Made by a program: the position numbers and the translations under genes. This document shows, in pieces, positions 1 to 4,972 of a stretch of DNA of 8,534 nucleotides. Source of the stretch: an uncultured candidate division Zixibacteria bacterium. Lineage in GTDB: Bacteria > Zixibacteria > MSB-5A5 > GN15 > FEB-12. Where the stretch lies: positions 1-8,534 of the forward strand of contig CAJVYT010000176.1 of assembly GCA_913009765.1 (NCBI GenBank), given 5' to 3'. The notes below the pieces were generated by a model that was not told the DNA's origin, made no database searches, and saw nothing but the letters and a program-made list of their open reading frames with translations. Positions within the stretch are counted from its first letter, which is position 1; each line of letters starts with the position of its first letter.

Positions 1-65
1 AAGCAGAAGACGGCATACGAGGTATATCAGTGTGACTGGAGTTCAGACGTGTGCTCTTCCGATCT
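1..65 (+). other. Illumina P7/i7 adapter (artefact)
   Basis: This stretch is not genomic. It matches the Illumina indexed P7 adapter: the P7 flow-cell sequence lacking its first C (1-21), ten bases where AT plus an 8-base index would stand (22-31), and the Read 2 primer site ending in CTTCCGATCT (32-65). The base expected to be A at 22 is G, so the index is ATATCAGT if only one mismatch is allowed. Its presence shows that an untrimmed read was built into the contig end, so the left edge of the window is an assembly edge. Confidence 0.97.
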
Positions 66-125
66 GTTGTTGTGTTTCAAGTCACCCTGAGCGGAGTCGA
101 AGGGTCTTGAAACATATTTTGGACT
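66..125. repeat. Terminal 60-bp direct repeat, left copy
   Basis: These 60 bases are identical to 8475-8534, the last bases of the window. The copy starts at the first base after the adapter, and its partner ends at the last base of the window. Inside is an imperfect hairpin (74-113): GTTTCAAG pairs with CTTGAAAC and ACCCT with AGGGT, around a 12-base centre. The core CTGAGCGGAGTCGAAG is a motif I associate with dispersed intergenic repeats in many environmental bacteria. The repeat is therefore either the overlap of a circular path or a multicopy element where both contig ends broke; the second seems more likely beside chromosomal genes. Confidence 0.9.
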
Positions 126-138
126 TTTTCAACAGTCC
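121..138. repeat. Small hairpin after the terminal repeat
   Basis: GGACT (121-125) and AGTCC (134-138) are complementary around the 8-base centre TTTTCAAC. The hairpin straddles the end of the shared 60 bases, so the dispersed element may extend to about 139 here. The rest of 126-229 has no coding sequence that I can support. The G-rich stretch around 140-160 could be a decayed copy of an intergenic hairpin repeat, but I cannot show this. Confidence 0.4.
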
Positions 139-229
139 CATAGGGTTGGGGCACCCGTGGTATTATTGAAATTATTTTATTTCGACTCATAATATTAAAA
201 AGCGGACATTCCTTATATTTATTTCTTAT

Positions 230-1003
230 TTATCTAAATAAAAAATAATCAAACGTTTCATCTTTGTAAGCAGATGAGTTTTTACTATTTAGTTTTGTAG
301 TTGACACTATTTTCGACTTTTCGAATAAGTAAACTGTGGGAAAACCACGAATAGCAGGTTGTAAAGATATTCTGAAAATATATAAATTATTTTGAGATAA
401 ACTATAAATTTTATATCTTTGGAAAACACTAATTTGTTTAGCAACTTTTTTTATATCATCTCCGAGTGTGTTATATAATTCATCGTTATAGAACTCTTTT
501 GTAGCAATTAGCATATTTTTTGCTATTATTTCATCTTCTTGATTTTCATTTTGAAAAAGTGAATATGCTGATTTTAGATATTGACTAATGTCGGTTTGAA
601 TACGTGAACGACCTGAAAGTTTAAAAGCTAATATCGGATTGATTTCAGCAATATCAACTATCGATTTCTCATAATCATCAGAGATATTTTTCAATGCTTC
701 TTTATGAATTGGTGCAAACGATATTGCAAGGATTTGTTGTGTTATATCGTGAAGTTCTTGGGGGCTAATTTTACCTGCTGAAATTGGATCTTTTGAATGA
801 ATCCAGTCATATAGCATAGAACTAAGTTCTTTGATTTTGATTGGTGAAATAAAGTGATGTAGGTCAAGCAATCTAAAAAGTGCTCGACGAAGAAGTCGTT
901 TGTCATCTCTTCGCTGTTTTATAAGTCCAGCAATTTCATTTAACATAAAACCAAGAGCAACTCCACCAAGGGTGCTCATTTCTATTATTACACTTTTATC
1001 CAA
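230..1003 (-). CDS. Membrane-anchored hypothetical protein (257 aa)
   Basis: I do not recognise this family. The protein has one hydrophobic segment near the N-terminus (about residues 5-28), followed at once by a strongly basic patch (KQRRDDKRLLRR, about 29-40). This suggests an N-terminal anchor with the remaining ~215 residues in the cytoplasm. The body is rich in predicted helices, and the last ~70 residues look more like beta strands. The start is TTG at 1003-1001: an AGAGGAAG ribosome site lies just upstream, whereas the alternative ATG at codon 9 has none. It begins 16 bases after the stop of the 79-aa membrane peptide gene, so the two are probably co-transcribed. No catalytic motif stands out. 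The codons are visibly AT-rich, unlike those of the tol genes. A role in defence or stress signalling would be a guess. Confidence 0.75.
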   Translation of the reverse strand: MDKSVIIEMSTLGGVALGFMLNEIAGLIKQRRDDKRLLRRALFRLLDLHHFISPIKIKELSSMLYDWIHSKDPISAGKISPQELHDITQQILAISFAPIHKEALKNISDDYEKSIVDIAEINPILAFKLSGRSRIQTDISQYLKSAYSLFQNENQEDEIIAKNMLIATKEFYNDELYNTLGDDIKKVAKQISVFQRYKIYSLSQNNLYIFRISLQPAIRGFPTVYLFEKSKIVSTTKLNSKNSSAYKDETFDYFLFR

Positions 1004-1018
1004 TTTATCTTCCTCTTA
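1003..1018 (-). promoter_or_regulatory. Ribosome binding site that decides a TTG start
   Basis: On the minus strand the sequence AGAGGAAG stands a few bases before TTG (1003-1001), between the TAG stop of the upstream 79-aa gene and this start. It supports the TTG start over the downstream ATG at 979-977. Confidence 0.6.
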
Positions 1019-1019
1019 A

Positions 1020-1259
1020 CTATACCAATAAGGAGCTCTCTTTGATAGCCCAAGAAGCATGATTTCCACCCTTTAATGGATACTCCCAGAGTATAGTCAA
1101 AAGACTTAATGGAAGAGAATCTACTGAATGTTTCTTTATTGAAGTAGCATTATTTTTGTATCCATTACTTCGGCTATAGGTCAAATAAGCGTACCTTACT
1201 CCAACTCCAGTTATAATCAATCCAGCTATAGGTATTATAATAACAGTTAACCAATCCAT
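1020..1259 (-). CDS. Small single-pass membrane protein (79 aa)
   Basis: The predicted peptide begins with a clear transmembrane helix (about residues 3-27, WLTVIIIPIAGLIITGVGVRY), followed by a short polar tail with several Lys and Ser residues. A GAGGTG ribosome site lies six bases before the ATG at 1259. Its stop codon is 16 bases before the TTG start of the 257-aa membrane-anchored gene, so the pair looks like a two-gene operon of small membrane proteins. I recognise no family. The C-terminal ~25 residues, from about residue 55, look unlike a typical tail, so the gene could be a truncated remnant of a longer one. Short length lowers confidence, but the good ribosome site and the operon position support a real gene. 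Confidence 0.55.
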   Translation of the reverse strand: MDWLTVIIIPIAGLIITGVGVRYAYLTYSRSNGYKNNATSIKKHSVDSLPLSLLTILWEYPLKGGNHASWAIKESSLLV

Positions 1260-1290
1260 AATCTACACCTCAAGATTTTATATAAATAAA

Positions 1291-1296
1291 ATTATA
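1291..1296 (-). promoter_or_regulatory. Candidate -10 box for the two-gene membrane operon
   Basis: On the minus strand this is a perfect TATAAT, placed so that transcription would start about 25 bases before the ATG of the 79-aa gene. I found no convincing -35 box 16-18 bases upstream, and the area is AT-rich, so the match could be chance. Confidence 0.3.
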
Positions 1297-1417
1297 TCTA
1301 ATATGTCTCAAGAACTGTGTCTTATACAAAAAGGCACTACCTATGTGTTTTAGAATAAGAAGATAACTAAAAAGAACTTGAACGACAAGTCTTAATCATA
1401 AACTAACTCACTCGTTG

Positions 1418-1430
1418 AGTATTACAAATT
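1418..1430 (+). repeat. 13-bp direct repeat, copy 1
   Basis: AGTATTACAAATT occurs here and again at 1670-1682, each preceded within a few bases by GTTGA. The pair brackets about 240 bases of non-coding AT-rich DNA. It could be a scar of a small insertion, or chance in AT-rich sequence. Confidence 0.4.
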
Positions 1431-1634
1431 TACTACTTTAAATAAGAACAAATTGTACTAAATTTAAAAGACCAGATAATAATCATTGGTTCTTGAAGGT
1501 TTCATTTGTGTTGTCTTAACAAAACCCTATAAAATATTTGATAACATTTCTAATCAATCCTTACGATGGTAGACTTATTTTGAAAAATTAAAATTCATTC
1601 GTTTCGTAGAAGGATTGACATAATAGTTCTCGAA

Positions 1635-1666
1635 TCAACTAAAATATTTTTTTATATTTTAGTTGA
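1635..1666. repeat. Perfect 13-bp inverted repeat
   Basis: TCAACTAAAATAT (1635-1647) and its exact complement (1654-1666) flank six T residues. A 13-bp perfect stem is unlikely by chance even in AT-rich DNA. It could be a weak bidirectional terminator, a protein-binding dyad, or the end of a small mobile element, since the second 13-bp direct repeat begins four bases after it. Confidence 0.6.
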
Positions 1667-1669
1667 ATA

Positions 1670-1682
1670 AGTATTACAAATT
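1670..1682 (+). repeat. 13-bp direct repeat, copy 2
   Basis: Second copy of AGTATTACAAATT, starting four bases after the 13-bp inverted repeat. Confidence 0.4.
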
Positions 1683-1828
1683 CAGTACACTTACACCCAT
1701 GAAGAATGTAGTAATTAGTTACCCTATTGATAAATCTCAGTCCAAGTATGGATAGAAGTAGGGCATCTGATTTTCTACAGAAACAAGGTAATCGCACTAC
1801 CTTAAGTCGTTGTCCCGCAACATAGTTT

Positions 1829-1902
1829 GCCCCGGTAGCTCATCTGGATAGAGCATCGGCCTTCTAAGCCGAGGGTAGCAGGTTCGAGTCCTGTCCGGGG
1901 TA
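1829..1902 (+). tRNA. tRNA-Arg(TCT)
   Basis: All four arms are visible. The acceptor GCCCCGG (1829-1835) pairs with CCGGGGT (1895-1901), with a G-U at the first pair and A1902 as discriminator. A D-arm with GCTC/GAGC follows. The anticodon stem TCGGC/GCCGA encloses the loop CTTCTAA, giving anticodon TCT (1863-1865), which reads AGA. The T-arm GCAGG/CCTGT (1878-1882 and 1890-1894) has the loop TTCGAGT. CCA is not encoded, so it must be added after transcription. A run of seven T follows directly (1903-1909). No other tRNA is adjacent. Its T-arm resembles the dispersed hairpin repeats found just downstream. Confidence 0.95.
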
Positions 1903-1909
1903 TTTTTTT
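1903..1909 (+). terminator. T-run after the tRNA
   Basis: Seven T directly follow the GC-rich acceptor stem of tRNA-Arg and may end its transcription. No separate terminator hairpin precedes the T-run. Confidence 0.4.
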
Positions 1910-1957
1910 ATTTCAGGAACGTTCTATTTTGTTATATATTACAAATAATAAGCTTTT

Positions 1958-1984
1958 GCAGGTCGGAACCCCTGTGGTTCCGAC
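1958..1984 (+). repeat. REP-like hairpin repeat, copy A
   Basis: The foot GCAG (1958-1961) is followed by a perfect 9-bp hairpin: GTCGGAACC (1962-1970), loop CCTGT (1971-1975), GGTTCCGAC (1976-1984). Foot, arm length and loop are shared with copies B, C and D, while the stem bases differ. It faces copy B, and together they form an inverted pair. Only three T follow, so it is not a typical terminator. Confidence 0.8.
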
Positions 1985-1998
1985 TTTACAATAAGATA

Positions 1999-2025
1999 GT
2001 CAGAAGTACAGGACTTCTGACCTGC
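1999..2025 (-). repeat. REP-like hairpin repeat, copy B
   Basis: Read on the minus strand, the foot GCAG (2025-2022) leads into a perfect 9-bp hairpin, GTCAGAAGT - CCTGT - ACTTCTGAC (2021-1999). The stem differs from copy A at four of nine positions, and every change is matched in the opposite arm. GTAGCAGGT, including two upstream bases, is the fullest form of the 5' foot. The first 12 bases recur at the tolR/tolA junction. Confidence 0.8.
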
Positions 2026-2068
2026 TACAAAATACTGTTTGCCCAAAATTCAGGACAACGCCCTTCTC

Positions 2069-2812
2069 CTACGGAATAATTAATTTTTTATTTTCATCTG
2101 TTATTATCTTATATAATGTACCAAAATAAACTTCGTTCAATTTCTCAATATCTTGTAAATCTCTTTTAATTTTCTCTCTCCATTTTCTTTTAGTGTTGCT
2201 ATAATTATTTTTATAAAGATTTGAGACACTGTTTTTTAAAGATTCATCATCTGATCTACAAAGTAATTCTAAGGTAGATAATCTCTCAATTTCATTATCA
2301 TTATATCTAATATAATGTACATGAGACTTACGGAGTTCTAAATAACCCCCAAAAACCTCAAAAATAAGTTCTCTTAATAATGAATTAACATCTTTTAACT
2401 CAATCTCTATTTTTGAATTTTTGTACTCTTTATTAATTATATTTAAATATGCTATATATCGCTCTTTTAAAAGGTATATTTCTTGTAAATAATTTTCTAT
2501 ATGATATTTTAAATGTTGATGTTGAGGTATTTTTTTATAAGGACAGGAATTGATATAGATATAAATTAATCCCAACGTTTCAAAAGAATAAGAAATTTCT
2601 GCAAAACGTTGAAATAATTTTACAATTAATTGATCTTCTTTATTTAACTTTGATTTATTTTGGGATTTTGGTAGCGGTAAATCTTGCAGGATATTTTTTA
2701 GTGGATTTACACATTCTTTAATTATTTTTTTATCATCAGATAAAATTATTTTCTTTACTCTTTCTAAAATAAGATCACTATATAGTGAAGTATTCCCAGT
2801 ATAAAAGTCCAT
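2069..2812 (-). CDS. Hypothetical helical protein with HEPN-like motif
   Basis: A very AT-rich orphan gene predicted to be almost wholly helical, with no signal peptide or membrane helix. Near the C-terminal third, counted from the TTG-start reading, is LRKSHVHYIRYND (about residues 162-174). Its R163-x4-H168 spacing fits the R-x4-6-H signature of HEPN RNase domains, followed by an acidic/leucine stretch (NEIERLSTLELL). The family was not recognised, and the HEPN link rests on this motif and the helical character only. Two starts are possible: TTG at 2818 (249 aa) or ATG at 2812 (247 aa). Neither has a ribosome site. I prefer ATG because a promoter-like sequence would place the transcript start at about this base. 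The gene lies alone between the tRNA/repeat pair and the phosphofructokinase. No partner antitoxin gene is visible beside it. Confidence 0.7.
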   Translation of the reverse strand: MDFYTGNTSLYSDLILERVKKIILSDDKKIIKECVNPLKNILQDLPLPKSQNKSKLNKEDQLIVKLFQRFAEISYSFETLGLIYIYINSCPYKKIPQHQHLKYHIENYLQEIYLLKERYIAYLNIINKEYKNSKIEIELKDVNSLLRELIFEVFGGYLELRKSHVHYIRYNDNEIERLSTLELLCRSDDESLKNSVSNLYKNNYSNTKRKWREKIKRDLQDIEKLNEVYFGTLYKIITDENKKLIIP

Positions 2813-2818
2813 GTTCAA

Positions 2819-2847
2819 AGTATATAAAATTCTTGACTATTAACCAA
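2819..2847 (-). promoter_or_regulatory. Candidate promoter, leaderless start
   Basis: On the minus strand TTGGTT (2847-2842), 17 bases, then TATACT (2824-2819) resembles a sigma-70 promoter, with a good -10 and a weak -35. Transcription would begin about seven bases on, at the A of the ATG at 2812. No Shine-Dalgarno sequence is present, which fits a leaderless mRNA. Confidence 0.45.
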
Positions 2848-2885
2848 ATTCTTTTTAGATACTATTTTATTTAGAACTCCTCGTT

Positions 2886-2918
2886 CTGTCGGTTCCTGAC
2901 CCGCCTTGGAACTAACAG
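2886..2918. repeat. Imperfect hairpin in the pfp 3' region
   Basis: CTGTCGGTTCC (2886-2896) and GGAACTAACAG (2908-2918) can pair at nine of eleven positions around an 11-base centre. The GTTCC/GGAAC core resembles the stem of repeat copy A, so this could be a decayed relative. Confidence 0.4.
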
Positions 2919-2926
2919 AGATACCA

Positions 2927-2980
2927 AGTGTCAGATATATCCGAATTCATCGGAAAGCACCAGACACAACAGAAAGTCTT
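2927..2980 (+). repeat. Degenerate intergenic repeat, copy 1
   Basis: Four blocks here recur in the same order at 4496-4542: AGTGTCAGA, ATCCGAA, ACAACA and GAAAGTCTT. The DNA between blocks differs in length and sequence. The copy also contains short pairs GTGTC/GACAC and TCCGA/TCGGA that could form a stem. The two copies lie downstream and upstream of the phosphofructokinase gene. Confidence 0.5.
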
Positions 2981-2987
2981 TGCAAAC

Positions 2988-3018
2988 AAAAAAGAGTCGA
3001 AACCACAGGGGTTTCGAC
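2988..3018 (-). terminator. Terminator of pfp (repeat copy C plus T-run)
   Basis: On the minus strand the hairpin GTCGAAACC - CCTGT - GGTTTCGAC (3018-2996) is followed by TCTTTTTT (2995-2988). This has the form of a rho-independent terminator, 77 bases past the pfp stop codon. Confidence 0.75.
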
Positions 3019-3022
3019 CTAC
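2996..3022 (-). repeat. REP-like hairpin repeat, copy C
   Basis: Read on the minus strand, the foot GTAG (3022-3019) is followed by a perfect 9-bp hairpin with loop CCTGT (3018-2996). The stem differs from copy A at one position (G to A at position 5) and the partner arm changes to match. This copy also ends the pfp transcript. Confidence 0.8.
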
Positions 3023-3095
3023 TACTGTTCCCTCTAAAAATTTCAGCTTAAATTTCCGATAGATCGAACATTCTTGACCAGCATCTGCTACAACT

Positions 3096-4298
3096 TTATT
3101 CACTGGTCATAATAAAGAGCGGCTGCATTTCAAATGAGTCGTAAATCGGACCGAGCCTGTCGGTATTATAATGTTTCTTTATATTTACCAACTTTTTCTT
3201 ACTGGTAACAACATCAATCGGAACATTATCATAACGCCCATTGCGAAGCACAACCAGTCGACCATGAATACCCTTAAGAACCAAATCCAAAGCGAGATTA
3301 CCGTATGCCATCGGAACAATAGAGTCAATAGCATCGGGATCACCACCGCGAACAAGATACCCAAGCTTTTGAGTAATCACATTTGTTGGAGTATTATTAT
3401 TATATTTATGTGAAAGTTCTTTAAGTTTTGCCGAAACAAGTTCTCCAATACCGCCTAATTTTGCGTGTCCGTAAGCATCCAGTTCCAAATCCTTAAAAAC
3501 CATTTCGCTTCCCTCAAACATCGCTCCTTCTGAAACAAGAACGACAGAATAATTACTCGGATTATGTTTCCGGTCATACGTAAGCAATTCTGTTAAAAGT
3601 TCAATATTAAATTTATGTTCAGGTATAACACAGCGGTTGGCAGCTCCTGCCATAGTTGGAAGCATGGCAGTAAAACCGGCATACCGCCCAAATACTTCAA
3701 CCACCAAAAACCGTTCGTGTGAACCTGCTGATGTGCGTAAATCGTTTGTCATTTGGATAGTACGGGTAACACAAGTACTGAAGCCGATACAATAATCAGT
3801 TCCGGGAACATCGTTATCCATGGTCTTTGGGATTGCGATTACTTTGACACCTTCCTGATACAACCTCACAGCATAACTCAAAGTATCATCACCACCAATA
3901 GGTATCAAACTATCTATACCAATAAAATCAAGATTTTTAATTACTTCATCGGTTAAATCGTTCATATCGTCGTTATATTTTGACTGCAGATGTTGTGGTA
4001 CATTTAACTTGGGAACTTTCCCCGGATGAGTTCTGGAACTATGCAGAAAAGTCCCCCCTGTTCTTCCCGCCTTATTAACGATATCTTCTGTAAGAAACTG
4101 ATAATATGTACTGTTATCAGCATCTTTCTCACGTATAACACCCATCAATCCTGCCCAACCTCGACGAATTCCGACAACCTTATATCCCTCTCTGAGAGCT
4201 CTAATAGTAATAGCTCGAATTGCAGAATTTAATCCGGGGACATCACCTCCACCGGTTAAAACTCCGATAACACCTTTGATTTTGTTTATATTTGCCAT
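3096..4298 (-). CDS. pfp: PPi-dependent 6-phosphofructokinase
   Basis: The enzyme interconverts fructose 6-phosphate and fructose 1,6-bisphosphate in the cytoplasm, with pyrophosphate as the expected phosphoryl donor. The 400-residue chain shows the PfkA superfamily fold markers: the glycine-rich GVLTGGGDVPGLN (about 12-24), GGDD (135-138), PKTMDND (157-163, with D161 as the expected catalytic base), VVEVFGR (199-205), IPE (225-227) and RGGDP (317-321). Asp138 after GGD and Lys158 after Pro are the residues that mark PPi-type enzymes; ATP-type enzymes have Gly at both. The form looks like the short, bacterial group rather than the long plant-like PFP, so regulation by ATP or PEP is not expected and the step may be reversible. 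The start ATG has GAGGT five bases upstream. The gene stands alone, between an AT-rich orphan gene and the lipoprotein gene. Confidence 0.9.
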   Translation of the reverse strand: MANINKIKGVIGVLTGGGDVPGLNSAIRAITIRALREGYKVVGIRRGWAGLMGVIREKDADNSTYYQFLTEDIVNKAGRTGGTFLHSSRTHPGKVPKLNVPQHLQSKYNDDMNDLTDEVIKNLDFIGIDSLIPIGGDDTLSYAVRLYQEGVKVIAIPKTMDNDVPGTDYCIGFSTCVTRTIQMTNDLRTSAGSHERFLVVEVFGRYAGFTAMLPTMAGAANRCVIPEHKFNIELLTELLTYDRKHNPSNYSVVLVSEGAMFEGSEMVFKDLELDAYGHAKLGGIGELVSAKLKELSHKYNNNTPTNVITQKLGYLVRGGDPDAIDSIVPMAYGNLALDLVLKGIHGRLVVLRNGRYDNVPIDVVTSKKKLVNIKKHYNTDRLGPIYDSFEMQPLFIMTSE

Positions 4299-4495
4299 GT
4301 TTTACCTCATCAATTCTTATATATACTTTTCAATATCGGCAATTCTGATACAATATATCACCCTCAATAGATTCATTTCCAACAAAAATGTTTTGGGATA
4401 ACATGACATCATCTGATATTTTGAACTCTCAGCTTTATCCTGACACTCCAAACTCACCCACTCTTAATTCCTCACTAAAGTTTATAAATATGGAA

Positions 4496-4542
4496 AGTGT
4501 CAGAAAATCCGAAGAGACAGACTGACAACACAGGAAAGTCTT
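4496..4542 (+). repeat. Degenerate intergenic repeat, copy 2
   Basis: Shares the ordered blocks AGTGTCAGA, ATCCGAA, ACAACA and GAAAGTCTT with 2927-2980. In this copy GAAGAGACAGACT (4511-4523) can also pair imperfectly with AGTCTTCTGTCTTC (4537-4550), and ACAGG lies in the loop. It could therefore be a decayed hairpin repeat. Confidence 0.5.
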
Positions 4543-4555
4543 CTGTCTTCTATTG

Positions 4556-4582
4556 AAAAAAAGGGACAGGCATGCCTGTCCC
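4556..4582 (-). terminator. Terminator of the lipoprotein gene
   Basis: On the minus strand a perfect 20-bp palindrome (4582-4563; arms GGGACAGGCA and TGCCTGTCCC) is followed at once by seven T (4562-4556). This is a strong rho-independent terminator about 45 bases past the stop codon. The palindrome is preceded by GTAG on the minus strand, overlapping it by one G, the same foot as the CCTGT hairpins. It may be a related repeat with a different loop. Confidence 0.85.
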
Positions 4583-4627
4583 TACAAATCATTTTTAAAA
4601 TCTCAAGGTAACTTACATAAAAAGTTC

Positions 4628-4843
4628 TTAGTGATCGTGTTCTTCATGAGTATCGCCCATAGAATCCATCATGGTGGAATCCATCATGTGCGTACCAGAA
4701 TCCATCCGAGTGGAATCCATCATTTCTGCTTTTTTTACTTCAACCGGAACTTTGTCGGTTGCTTCATCAGCTTTTTTACCGCATCCAACCATCAGTGCAA
4801 ACACTATCAAAGATAATGCCGCTAAAAATAGTAATTTTTTCAT
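4628..4843 (-). CDS. Small Met/Asp/His-rich lipoprotein
   Basis: A 71-residue lipoprotein. The N-terminus has MKK, a hydrophobic core, and a lipobox ending LMVGC with the acylated Cys at 21, so the mature protein is about 50 residues held in a membrane by lipid. The mature part is repetitive: M-D-S units occur four times (about residues 42-60) and it ends in HEEHDH. The DNA shows four copies of GAATCCATC on the plus strand, spaced 15, 21 and 15 bases, so the repeats keep frame. Met, Asp and His clusters suggest periplasmic metal binding (for example copper), which is inference. A perfect AAGGAG lies six bases before the ATG. It is divergent from the tol operon and has its own terminator. No named family was recognised. 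Confidence 0.8.
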   Translation of the reverse strand: MKKLLFLAALSLIVFALMVGCGKKADEATDKVPVEVKKAEMMDSTRMDSGTHMMDSTMMDSMGDTHEEHDH

Positions 4844-4946
4844 TTGAAACTCCTTTTAATTAAAATACCATTCAATTTCCGTAACATAGACAGCATTCTC
4901 TTAACATAAGTCAAGATTTAATTGAAATTATAAAATAAACCTCATA

Positions 4947-4972
4947 CATTGAGTTTTTGTTGACCCTCAATG
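4947..4972. promoter_or_regulatory. Dyad over the tol -35 box (possible operator)
   Basis: CATTGAG (4947-4953) and CTCAATG (4966-4972) are exact inverted repeats with a 12-base centre. They bracket the candidate -35 box TTGACC. A repressor or activator dimer could bind here; no regulator gene is visible in the window. Confidence 0.4.

Larger units (their letters stand above)
1260..1828. other. Gene-free AT-rich stretch before the tRNA
   Basis: About 570 bases with no coding sequence I can support on either strand. It holds a 13-base direct repeat (1418-1430 and 1670-1682), a perfect AT-rich inverted repeat (1635-1666) and a small stem-loop with 6-bp arms (AAGGTA at 1785-1790, TACCTT at 1798-1803). 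An 18-codon frame starting at 1699 has no ribosome site and is not called. No clear promoter for the tRNA was found. Confidence 0.6.
4299..4627. other. Intergenic region between pfp and lipoprotein
   Basis: No coding sequence is supported here. It holds the 5' region of pfp (an AT-rich TATATATAAG about 20 bases before its ATG may include a -10 box, but no clear -35 was found), the second copy of the degenerate intergenic repeat, and the terminator of the lipoprotein gene. Confidence 0.6.

Noticed and set aside
1699..1755. 18-codon frame before the tRNA
   Set aside because: No ribosome binding site and too short to judge.
1958..3018. CRISPR array from the recurring hairpins
   Set aside because: The copies are few, not regularly spaced, in both orientations, and have different stems; no cas genes are present.
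2912..3103. 63-codon minus-strand frame overlapping the end of pfp
   Set aside because: It runs through the pfp terminator hairpin and the degenerate repeat, and its cysteine/phenylalanine-rich translation resembles no protein.
4553..4816. 87-codon plus-strand frame over the lipoprotein
   Set aside because: It is the shadow of the lipoprotein gene, starts before the terminator palindrome, and its His-rich translation comes from the M-D-S repeats read antisense.
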